From: Pseudomonadota bacterium
Lineage (GTDB): Bacteria; Pseudomonadota; Gammaproteobacteria; Burkholderiales; Nitrosomonadaceae
Reading direction: 5' to 3'
Assembly (NCBI GenBank): GCA_018240935.1
Contig: JAFEEV010000093.1
Coordinates: forward strand, 1-12,993
DNA: 12,993 bases
Shown here: one piece after another, positions 6,785 through 12,993 of the stretch
Numbering within the stretch: the first letter of the stretch is position 1
Layout: every line of letters starts with the position of its first letter
The notes under the pieces: generated by a model
Told to the model about the DNA's origin: nothing
Databases searched by the model: none
What the model saw: the letters and a program-made list of their open reading frames with translations, nothing else
Position numbers and translations under genes: made by a program

Positions 6785-7867
6785 ATGAAATCGTCAGCAG
6801 AGGTATATTTTGGTGGCCCGGATCAGCCTGCGGGGTATCTGCGCAATGTGCTGGAAGCGCACATTACCGCTGTTCCGGCAGGCGGCTCAATCGATTGGGT
6901 GACATACTATTTCCGTGATCTGAAACTGGCCGAAGCCCTCGTTCAAGCGCGCAAGCGCGGTGTGAACGTTACCGTAAGCCTGGCTGGCAGACCGCGTACG
7001 GCCGATGCCAACGATGACGTGATTGCTGTGCTATCGGGGCCGCAAGGTTTGGGCGATGGTTTGCGTCTGGTGACATTCCCGGGATTGCCGGCTCCGTCAG
7101 GGCGGACATGGGCGCCGCAATTGCACGAAAAGCTTTACTGTTTTTCGCATCCTAAACCCATCGCGTTTATCGGCTCGTTCAATCCCTCCGGAAATCAAAC
7201 GGAAGAAAGGCTCGATGTCATCCGTGAGATCGGTGATCAAGATAAGGGTTACAATGCGCTGATAGGACTGACCGATGCGGAGCTGGTGGCGCAACTGGTA
7301 AAGCACGCGCGCAACCTGCATGAAACGCGGCCGGGATTGTTCTACCGTTTTTCCGCGGAAGCGAATGAAGCGATCCGCAGTGGCGATACCACCGTTCATT
7401 TCTGGCCGCGCGTGCGCCCGCATCCGGTCATGCAATTTTTAAGCAAAGTAAGCGATAATGCGCATGTGCGTATTTTTGCGTCGCACATCAGGAGCGCGGC
7501 GGCGGTTAACTTTATGATCCAACTGGCGCGGCGCGGTGTGACGCTGGAGATATTCGCCGAGGCAACATACCGGCGCGTTACATCGAAGGTTGAACAACGT
7601 TTGATGCGCGCCGGAATCCGCTTCAAACGCAGCCGGAATGCGGAAGAGTTGCCGATGCATCTCAAATTGGTGCTGGTGGAGGATCGCGGCCAGGTATGGT
7701 CTATTTTCGGCAGTTTCAACTGGACCAATCCATCCTTCTGGCTCAACCACGAGATTGCAGCTATTTCAAGCGATCCGGAACTGTTCCGGGTATTTTCGCA
7801 GCGCTGCGACTGGATAGAAAAAAGGGATTTCGTACAACCGCTGCAAACAGATTTAGTCACTGCGTGA
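6785..7867 (+). CDS. Phospholipase D-like domain protein, two degenerate HxK motifs
   Basis: This encodes about 360 residues and contains two PLD-type half-sites. The first is L-H-E-K-L-Y-C-F (H114, K116) followed by I-G-S-F-N-P-S-G-N. The second is M-H-L-K-L-V-L-V-E-D (H292, K294) followed by F-G-S-F-N-W-T-N and N-H-E (321-323). Both keep the catalytic His and Lys and the G-S-x-N element, but the Asp expected five residues after Lys is Ser in the first and Glu in the second. No signal peptide or membrane helix is visible, so it should act in the cytoplasm. Family members cleave or transfer phosphodiester bonds in lipids or nucleic acids; the substrate is unknown, though an activated or phosphodiester-linked glycan precursor would suit the neighbours. 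The start is uncertain: ATG 6785 has GGGA at good spacing; ATG 6779 and TTG 6761 are in frame. The next gene begins 5 bp after its stop. Confidence 0.8.
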   Translation: MKSSAEVYFGGPDQPAGYLRNVLEAHITAVPAGGSIDWVTYYFRDLKLAEALVQARKRGVNVTVSLAGRPRTADANDDVIAVLSGPQGLGDGLRLVTFPGLPAPSGRTWAPQLHEKLYCFSHPKPIAFIGSFNPSGNQTEERLDVIREIGDQDKGYNALIGLTDAELVAQLVKHARNLHETRPGLFYRFSAEANEAIRSGDTTVHFWPRVRPHPVMQFLSKVSDNAHVRIFASHIRSAAAVNFMIQLARRGVTLEIFAEATYRRVTSKVEQRLMRAGIRFKRSRNAEELPMHLKLVLVEDRGQVWSIFGSFNWTNPSFWLNHEIAAISSDPELFRVFSQRCDWIEKRDFVQPLQTDLVTA

Positions 7868-7872
7868 TAAAA

Positions 7873-9360
7873 ATGACAAATACACATGAGGGGGATTGCG
7901 CCTCAACGCTGATTATTCCGGTAGAAAGCCAGGTACGCGAACTGGATGCAAAAATTCTGCTGGCGTGTTTCGCGGCGGAGCGCGGTTTTCCCGTGCTGAT
8001 CGGTTCACGGGCTTTCACGCATTTTCAGGTGGCATCCATTCCGCGCGGCGTTTATCTCGCTAAAAGCATGCGCAGTCTGAGCAATTCAATGTTCAAGGCA
8101 TTGCGTCAACTAGGACATGAAATCGCCGCCTGGGAAGAAGAAGCGCTGGTGCATCCGCCCGCCGATACTTATTTCACTCTCCGGCTGTCGCCGCAAACGA
8201 TCAACAAAGTGTCGCATGTCTTCGCCTGGGGGCAGGAGAATGTCGACTTGATGCGGCAATATCCTCATCTGCCGCAGCATCTGCCGATTCACATTACCGG
8301 CAATCCGCGCGGCGATATGCTCAGGCCGGAATTGCGTCCGTTTTTCGATCCGGAAGTTAAAAAGTTGCGCGATCGTTTTGGGGATTTCATTCTGATCAAC
8401 ACGAATTTCAGCGATGTGAATCCATTCATTCCCAGCATCGGCTTATTTCAGGCCGGGAAGGACTCTGCTAAAATGGCGCGCCGCGGTCAAGCGGGAATAG
8501 GCATGAGTCTTGAGTTTGCCGAAGGATTGCGCGATCACAAGCAGGCCATACTGGAAGATTTCAAGCACATGATTCCGGCGCTCGAACAGGCATTTCCCGA
8601 TATGACCATCGTTGTTCGTCCGCATCCCAGTGAGAGCAATCAAATTTATCAGGATCTCGCGGCGCGCAGCGAGCGAATCGTAATCAACAAGGAAGGGAAC
8701 GTCGTTCCCTGGTTGCTGGCGGCGAAGGCGCTGGTGCACAACGGTTGCACAACAGGTTTGGAAGCCTATGTACTGGGCGTTCCGGCAGTTTCTTATCTGG
8801 CGACATTGAACAAGCTTTATGACTATGATTTTCAGGGATTGCCGACAAAACTCAGTTACCAGTGCTTCAATTTTGAAGAACTGCAAACGACATTGAACCG
8901 GATTCTGGCAGGTGAGCTCGGCGGCGCTGGCGGCGAGGAGCGCCAGGCTCTGATCGACTATTATCTGGCGGCGCAGAAAGGTCCCTTGGCGTGCGAGCGC
9001 ATCGTCGATGTGCTGGAATCCAGCGGTTATTGCAACCACCGTCCGCCGCCCCGGCCGCTCAGCACCTTTGCGCAGGGCTGGTTATTCGTCAAAATTAAAG
9101 CGGCATTGACCAATCTCTATATGCGCCGTCCCGGACCCAATCGCATGGCTTATCACGATCATCGTTTTCCGGAAATTTCCGTGGCCGATCTGGAACAAAA
9201 AATCGCCCGCTTCGGCCAGCTTTTGCATCGCTTCGATACGATCAAAATCGAGCAACACTCAAAGCATCTTTTCAAGGTTCATTCCCAGCGCATGAGAAAA
9301 ATGCCGCAAGCCGCACCCGCAGCGGAAATCAGTGAAAATTTCCGTACCGTAAAAGAGTGA
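7873..9360 (+). CDS. Surface carbohydrate biosynthesis protein (GT-B-like)
   Basis: This encodes 495 residues resembling the 'surface carbohydrate biosynthesis protein' family found in capsule, O-antigen and sialic-acid gene clusters. The N-terminus has the family pattern L-I-I-P-V-E-S-Q-V-R-E-L-D-A-K (13-27) and A-A-E-R-G-F-P-V-L-I-G-S-R, then P-R-G-V-Y-L-A-K-S. The C-terminal half resembles GT-B or CDP-glycerol-transferase-like folds: V-V-R-P-H-P-S-E near 247-254 and H-N-G-C-T-T-G-L-E-A at 289-298, where a nucleotide-activated donor is expected to bind. The last 100 residues are basic and helical. There is no membrane segment, so it should act at the cytoplasmic face. ATG 7873 was chosen, 5 bp after the preceding stop; a GTG at 7864 overlapping that stop is in frame, and the frame stays open upstream only inside the previous gene. 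Donor and acceptor cannot be deduced. Confidence 0.8.
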   Translation: MTNTHEGDCASTLIIPVESQVRELDAKILLACFAAERGFPVLIGSRAFTHFQVASIPRGVYLAKSMRSLSNSMFKALRQLGHEIAAWEEEALVHPPADTYFTLRLSPQTINKVSHVFAWGQENVDLMRQYPHLPQHLPIHITGNPRGDMLRPELRPFFDPEVKKLRDRFGDFILINTNFSDVNPFIPSIGLFQAGKDSAKMARRGQAGIGMSLEFAEGLRDHKQAILEDFKHMIPALEQAFPDMTIVVRPHPSESNQIYQDLAARSERIVINKEGNVVPWLLAAKALVHNGCTTGLEAYVLGVPAVSYLATLNKLYDYDFQGLPTKLSYQCFNFEELQTTLNRILAGELGGAGGEERQALIDYYLAAQKGPLACERIVDVLESSGYCNHRPPPRPLSTFAQGWLFVKIKAALTNLYMRRPGPNRMAYHDHRFPEISVADLEQKIARFGQLLHRFDTIKIEQHSKHLFKVHSQRMRKMPQAAPAAEISENFRTVKE

Positions 9361-9388
9361 GCGCAACGGAACATTGCCGGATTAGGTC

Positions 9389-10174
9389 ATGAAAAAATTT
9401 TTTCATCGCTACCTCTATAAAAGACCGGTCCGCAACCTCGCGGCGCAGATCAAAGCGGCGGTTGACTCTCTGGACGGTGCGGTGCCGGTACTGGTTGTAT
9501 CTTATAATAACGGCGTTTACGTCAACCATTGTGTGCAGCAGCTCAACGCCCGATCCATCAAGCCGGTCATTATCGACAATGCCTCCAAGGACGCCGGGAC
9601 GCGCGCCATTCTTACCGGGATCGCCACGGCAAAAAGAGCGTTCGTGGTGCAGTCTGCGGTTAACATGGGCGCGCGCGTAGGGTTTCAAGGACCGGTTTAC
9701 GATGTGTTGCCGGAAATATTCGGTTATACCGATCCCGATTTGCTGTTTAACCAGCACTTGCCGGTGGATTTCATTCAGCAGCTTGCGGATGTGTGCGATC
9801 ACTTCAAATGCTTTAAATCAGGCTTTGCTCTGCCTTACCAGGTTGAGTACGGCTTGACCGATCGCCGTATGAAATCAAGCTTGGGAAATATCGTTCCTTT
9901 CGATAAACTCGTGACGGTGGCGCAGTGGGAGTCGCGCTTTTGGAATAAGCCGCTCAAGCATGACCGGCTGGAAGTGTACGCCGCGCCCATCGATACCACT
10001 TTTGCGATTTATCACAAAAAATACTATAACGGGGATTTTTTCGATGCCGTGCGGGTTGCCGGGGATTTTTCCGCACTGCACATGCCGTGGTTTCCTGATC
10101 TGGATCTGCTGTCGCCGCAGCACCGTTCGGCTTACCTGAAAGGCAATAAATCATCGACCTGGGTCACTAATTAA
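9389..10174 (+). CDS. GT2-like (GT-A fold) glycosyltransferase
   Basis: This encodes 261 residues. After a basic N-terminus the chain shows the start of a GT-A Rossmann fold: V-P-V-L-V-V-S-Y-N-N (32-41), then P-V-I-I-D-N-A-S (59-66), where the Asp normally binds the nucleotide, and T-D-P-D-L (114-118), which fits the D-x-D metal site. This is the order seen in family 2 enzymes, though the chain is shorter than many members and its second half is unlike the common ones I recognise. It has no membrane segment. It starts 28 bp after the preceding gene and probably adds one sugar to the glycan made by this locus. The donor is unknown; a CMP-nonulosonate is less likely because known sialyltransferases are not GT2. 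The start ATG 9389 has only a weak ribosome site. Confidence 0.8.
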   Translation: MKKFFHRYLYKRPVRNLAAQIKAAVDSLDGAVPVLVVSYNNGVYVNHCVQQLNARSIKPVIIDNASKDAGTRAILTGIATAKRAFVVQSAVNMGARVGFQGPVYDVLPEIFGYTDPDLLFNQHLPVDFIQQLADVCDHFKCFKSGFALPYQVEYGLTDRRMKSSLGNIVPFDKLVTVAQWESRFWNKPLKHDRLEVYAAPIDTTFAIYHKKYYNGDFFDAVRVAGDFSALHMPWFPDLDLLSPQHRSAYLKGNKSSTWVTN

Positions 10175-10309
10175 ACCCCGGTCTCTTGGAGCTGAGAGAT
10201 ACATGTAGAACGGGTTCTTGTTACTGAGAATGGATGCAGCGCGCAACGGCCAGATTTTTGCTGGTGTTTATTTTATCAATTGATTAATAATGAAATAACT
10301 GGAAATTTT
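10175..10309. other. Intergenic region before the neuB-type gene
   Basis: This 135-bp gap is the widest in the run from the Kdo hydroxylase onward, so a promoter of its own for neuB-neuA is possible. The last 60 bases are AT-rich and contain the perfect 10-bp palindrome ATCAATTGAT (10275-10284). A weak stem, TCTCT/AGAGA, lies near the left end without a T-run, so it is not called a terminator. I could not settle on a -35/-10 pair. Confidence 0.4.
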
Positions 10310-11188
10310 ATGAAAGTGCCTAAGGTAATTGCCGAAATCGGTTGTAATCATAAAGGTGACATGGAAATCGCCAGGGAAATGATCGGAATCGCAGCGACAT
10401 TTGCGAAATGCGATTTCGTGAAGTTCCAGAAGCGTTCCAATAAGGAGCTGCTGACGCCGGAAGAATATAATGCGCCGCATCCCAATGCGCAGAACAGTTA
10501 TGGCGATACTTATGGCGCACACCGGGAGTTTCTTGAGTTTAATGTCGATCAGCACCGCCAGTTGCAGCAATATTGCAAGGAATTCGGCATCGGTTATTCG
10601 ACTTCCGTGTGGGACCTGACTTCGGCCAAGCAAATTGCCGGTCTCAACCCTGTGTTCATCAAGATACCCTCGGCGTGCAATCTCAATTTTCCGATGCTCG
10701 AATTTCTCGCCAGGGATTATCACGGCGACATTCATATTTCCGTCGGCATGACCACCTACGAGGAACAAGAGCAAATCGTGCAGTTAATGGAAAAATGCCA
10801 TGCGGCGGAACGTGTCGTGTTGTATGCCTGTACCTCCGGCTATCCGGTGCCATTCGATCAAGTGTGCTTGCTCGAGCTGCAAACGCTGAAAAACCGCTTC
10901 GGTTCGCGCATCAAGGAAATCGGATTTTCCGGGCATCACTTAGGAATCGCGGTCGACATTGCGGCTGTCACGTTGGGCGCATCCTGGATTGAGCGTCATT
11001 TCACCCTGGATCGCACCTGGAAAGGAACCGATCATGCGGCGTCGCTGGAGCCGGATGGCCTGCGCCGCCTGGTGCGCGATGTGCACGCCGTTTCTCAGGC
11101 GCTGACCTTCAAGGATGCGCCGATACTGGCCATCGAAGCGCCGCAGCGCGCCAAGCTGAAACGGGTTCAGGGGGTACACTTCAACTGA
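10310..11188 (+). CDS. neuB: NeuB-type nonulosonate synthase lacking the C-terminal SAF domain
   Basis: This encodes 292 residues forming the TIM-barrel domain of the N-acetylneuraminate synthase family, which condenses phosphoenolpyruvate with a six-carbon aldose (or its 6-phosphate) to a nine-carbon keto acid. Visible motifs are A-E-I-G-C-N-H-K-G-D (8-17), K-F-Q-K-R (38-42), K-I-P-S-A-C-N (118-124), F-S-G-H-H (206-210) and E-R-H-F-T-L-D-R-T-W-K-G-T-D-H-A-A-S-L-E-P (228-248). H209 and H230 are 21 residues apart, like the two Mn ligands of Neisseria NeuB. The chain stops just after A-K-L-K-R, where bacterial NeuB normally continues with a SAF (antifreeze-like) domain of about 60 residues. The stop overlaps the start of the next gene by one base, so this is not a frameshift remnant. 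ATG 10310 has GGAA upstream; a TTG at 10280 is less likely. The exact sugar is unknown. Confidence 0.88.
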   Translation: MKVPKVIAEIGCNHKGDMEIAREMIGIAATFAKCDFVKFQKRSNKELLTPEEYNAPHPNAQNSYGDTYGAHREFLEFNVDQHRQLQQYCKEFGIGYSTSVWDLTSAKQIAGLNPVFIKIPSACNLNFPMLEFLARDYHGDIHISVGMTTYEEQEQIVQLMEKCHAAERVVLYACTSGYPVPFDQVCLLELQTLKNRFGSRIKEIGFSGHHLGIAVDIAAVTLGASWIERHFTLDRTWKGTDHAASLEPDGLRRLVRDVHAVSQALTFKDAPILAIEAPQRAKLKRVQGVHFN

Positions 11189-12354
11189 TGCGCTGGGTTG
11201 CTTTTATGCCGCTGCGCGCCAATTCGAAATCCATTGTCGATAAAAATGTGCGCGCTATCGCAGGGCGGCCATTGTTTGCATGGAGCCTGGAACAGGCGAT
11301 TGCTTCGCGGTGTTTCGACGAAGTTTACGTGGCGAGCGATTCTGCACGAATCCGTGACAAAGTGCTGGAGGAGTTTCCGGCGGGGGTGACGGTTCTGGAG
11401 CGTTCCGCCGAAACGTGCACGGACACCGCCAGCACGGAAAGCGCCATGCTCGAGTTCAAACAACGCGCCGCTTTCGATGTGTTGTGTTTAATCCAAGCCA
11501 CCTCACCGCTCACGCGCGCGGAAGATTTTATCGCGGCCAAGCAGAAGTTTCTCAATGAACATCTCGATTCCTTGTTAACGGCGGTGCAATCCAAACGGTT
11601 TTACTGGACTGAAGACGGTACGCCAATTAATTACGATCCGCTCAAGCGTCCGCGGCGCCAGGATTTTGCTGGCTGCCTGATGGAAAACGGCGCTTTTTAT
11701 TTCACCCGGCTGAAAATTCTGGAGGATTACGGCAACCGGCTGGGCGGGCGTATCGGCATTCATGAGATGGCGCCGGAGACTGCGGTCGAGATCGACGATG
11801 AAACCGACTGGATCATCGTTGAGCAGTTGCTGCTGCGGCAAAAGCTGATGGAGTCCGGCGCATACGCGGGACAAGTGAAAATGCTGGTTCTGGATGTCGA
11901 CGGCACCTTCACCGATGGCGGCATGTACTATGGGCCGGAGGGCGAGGCGTTGAAGAAATTCAACACGCGCGATGCGCATGGCCTGCAACTGCTGCGCAAA
12001 AATGGCATCGGCGTTTGCCTCATGAGCAGCGAAAAAAGCCCGGCCGTGGCGGCGCGAATGAAAAAACTCGGCATCGAGGAATACTATCCGGGGGTCAACG
12101 ACAAACTTGCGCAGTTGAGAGAACTGGCGAGCCGCAAGGGAATTGCATTGCAAGACATTGCCTATATCGGTGACGATCTGTGCGATTTGGCATGTCTCGA
12201 GAACGTAGGTTTTGCCTGTTGTCCGGCCGATGCGGTGCCGGAAATTGTGCAAAAAGCCCGCTATGTCTGCGCGCATTCCGGCGGTCACGGCGCCGTGCGC
12301 GAAGTGTGCGATCTAATTTTAAAAATGAAAAATTCCGGCCGGATTACTGCGTAG
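11188..12354 (+). CDS. neuA: CMP-nonulosonate synthetase (NeuA) fused to KdsC-like HAD phosphatase
   Basis: This 388-residue protein has two domains. Residues 1-225 are a cytidylyltransferase of the NeuA/KdsB type: P-L-R-A-N-S-K-S-I (8-16), a variant of the usual P-A-R-x-G-S-K nucleotide loop, then K-N-V-R-A-I-A-G-R-P-L (19-29), L-I-Q-A-T-S-P-L-T (101-109), and E-I-D-D-E-T-D (201-207). Residues 230-388 are a C0-type HAD phosphatase: D-V-D-G-T-F-T-D-G (236-244) with the nucleophile Asp, L-M-S-S (278-281), N-D-K (304-306), G-D-D-L-C-D-L (328-334) and the KdsC-like S-G-G-H-G-A-V-R-E-V (364-373). The HAD domain would remove phosphate from a nonulosonate phosphate and the NeuA domain would make the CMP-sugar. 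Animal CMP-sialate synthetases also carry a KdsC-like tail. Its start overlaps the NeuB stop (TGATG), pointing to translational coupling. Confidence 0.9.
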   Translation: MRWVAFMPLRANSKSIVDKNVRAIAGRPLFAWSLEQAIASRCFDEVYVASDSARIRDKVLEEFPAGVTVLERSAETCTDTASTESAMLEFKQRAAFDVLCLIQATSPLTRAEDFIAAKQKFLNEHLDSLLTAVQSKRFYWTEDGTPINYDPLKRPRRQDFAGCLMENGAFYFTRLKILEDYGNRLGGRIGIHEMAPETAVEIDDETDWIIVEQLLLRQKLMESGAYAGQVKMLVLDVDGTFTDGGMYYGPEGEALKKFNTRDAHGLQLLRKNGIGVCLMSSEKSPAVAARMKKLGIEEYYPGVNDKLAQLRELASRKGIALQDIAYIGDDLCDLACLENVGFACCPADAVPEIVQKARYVCAHSGGHGAVREVCDLILKMKNSGRITA

Positions 12355-12417
12355 GTATGCGCCATCGGTCACTTGTCGAATGAATAATGGTTGTGCTGGC
12401 TCCTCACAAAGAATGAC

Positions 12418-12993
12418 ATGAAAGCGCTTTTCTTTCTTCGTCATTACAACGATATCGATCACATCACCCCGGTTATTTTCAAATGGGTCAAATCCGGCCA
12501 TGTTTGCGATGTGGTGCTGATCGGTCATCGCAATATCCGTAACGATTACCGCATTGAGTTTCTGCGCAAGCTGCCGGATGTGCGGGTGGCGCATATCCGC
12601 GATGTGTTGACGCCGTTGCAGTATCTGCTATGGCGGCTGCAAACATTGTTACTGTCGCCGGGTATGAAGCGCTCGTTGCTGAAGCCGCTGGCGCAGAAAG
12701 CGATTGAGATTTACGGCGCCGGAAACCGGCGGAAAGTTTGGCGCGATACGGCCGGAAAAGTGCTGGAGAGAAGTTTTACCGCTAACGGTAAAGGCGTGGT
12801 TGTATTCGACTGGGTGACCCGGAATTCTCCGGTGTGCATCGAATGGGTTGAGATAGTTGTTGCCATGGCGCACGATAAGGATCTTGGCGCGGTTTCGCTG
12901 CCGCACGGCGACAGCCCGCACGCCAATCACCTGATCCGGCGCGGTGAGTGGAAATTGCAGCCGGATACCATGTATTCCGACGGTTGTTTATTC
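12418..12993 (+). CDS. Unrecognised protein of the surface glycan locus, cut by the right edge
   Basis: From ATG 12418 the frame is open for 192 codons to the end of the window. The protein starts M-K-A-L-F-F-L-R-H-Y-N-D-I-D-H-I-T-P and continues with a basic helical region and a V-V-V-F-D-W strand, then A-V-S-L-P-H-G-D (about residues 160-167), which looks like the start of a nucleotide-sugar or glycerophosphate transferase of GT-B type. I do not recognise the family with certainty and cannot see the C-terminal half. It starts 63 bp after the neuA-type gene on the same strand, so it probably belongs to the same transcription unit. No strong ribosome site is visible, only AAGAA. It could be a transferase that uses the CMP-sugar, but nothing in the visible part proves that. 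Confidence 0.75.
   Translation, partial: MKALFFLRHYNDIDHITPVIFKWVKSGHVCDVVLIGHRNIRNDYRIEFLRKLPDVRVAHIRDVLTPLQYLLWRLQTLLLSPGMKRSLLKPLAQKAIEIYGAGNRRKVWRDTAGKVLERSFTANGKGVVVFDWVTRNSPVCIEWVEIVVAMAHDKDLGAVSLPHGDSPHANHLIRRGEWKLQPDTMYSDGCLF

Noticed and set aside
11150..11260. Frameshift that might have cut off the SAF domain of NeuB.
   Set aside because: The sequence after the stop is the conserved start of the NeuA domain, with a TGATG stop/start overlap, so no SAF remnant is hidden in another frame.
11575..12288. A 237-codon open frame on the minus strand.
   Set aside because: It is antisense to the NeuA-HAD gene, whose motifs are unmistakable; the antisense frame follows from its codon use.

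Overview
The window looks like a chromosomal segment of a Gram-negative betaproteobacterium, most likely an ammonia oxidiser of the Nitrosomonas group. This is an inference from the moderate GC content, the protein style, a Kdo hydroxylase of LPS and a short foldback repeat of the type I associate with those genomes; no marker gene in the window proves it.

Layout. (1) Positions 1-680 look like the edge of an integrated element: a leftward reading frame resembling the N-terminal half of a P2-type replication protein A runs off the left edge. It is followed by a repeat-dense control region (three TTGTGNCA boxes at an exact 11-bp pitch, and two oppositely oriented sets of 10-bp repeats), which abuts the 3' end of a tRNA-Ser(GGA) gene at 679-770 on the minus strand. 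(2) 848-3923, minus strand: a small MEKHLA-domain protein lies directly downstream of an 861-residue three-domain membrane glycosyltransferase (polyprenyl-phosphate sugar synthase + GtrA + ArnT/PMT-like). (3) 3924-4186 is an AT-rich divergent intergenic region. (4) 4187-12993, plus strand: a surface-carbohydrate locus with an ATP-grasp protein of the sugar-transfer-associated family, a 151-bp MITE-like foldback element, a sigma70-type promoter, a Kdo hydroxylase, a phospholipase-D-fold protein, a surface carbohydrate biosynthesis protein, a GT2-like glycosyltransferase, an unusually short NeuB-type nonulosonate synthase, a NeuA-HAD fusion, and the start of an unrecognised protein cut by the right edge.

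How the genes fit together. The neuB-neuA pair overlaps by one base. It could make a nonulosonic (sialic-acid-like) sugar, dephosphorylate it if it is formed as a phosphate (HAD domain), and activate it with CMP (NeuA domain). The neighbouring glycosyltransferase-like proteins would build it into a surface glycan, and the Kdo hydroxylase would modify the LPS inner core. The separate 861-residue protein suggests transfer of a lipid-linked sugar at the periplasmic face of the inner membrane. The most unusual items are the SAF-less NeuB coupled to a fused CMP-transferase/phosphatase, and the repeat-based control region beside the tRNA gene.
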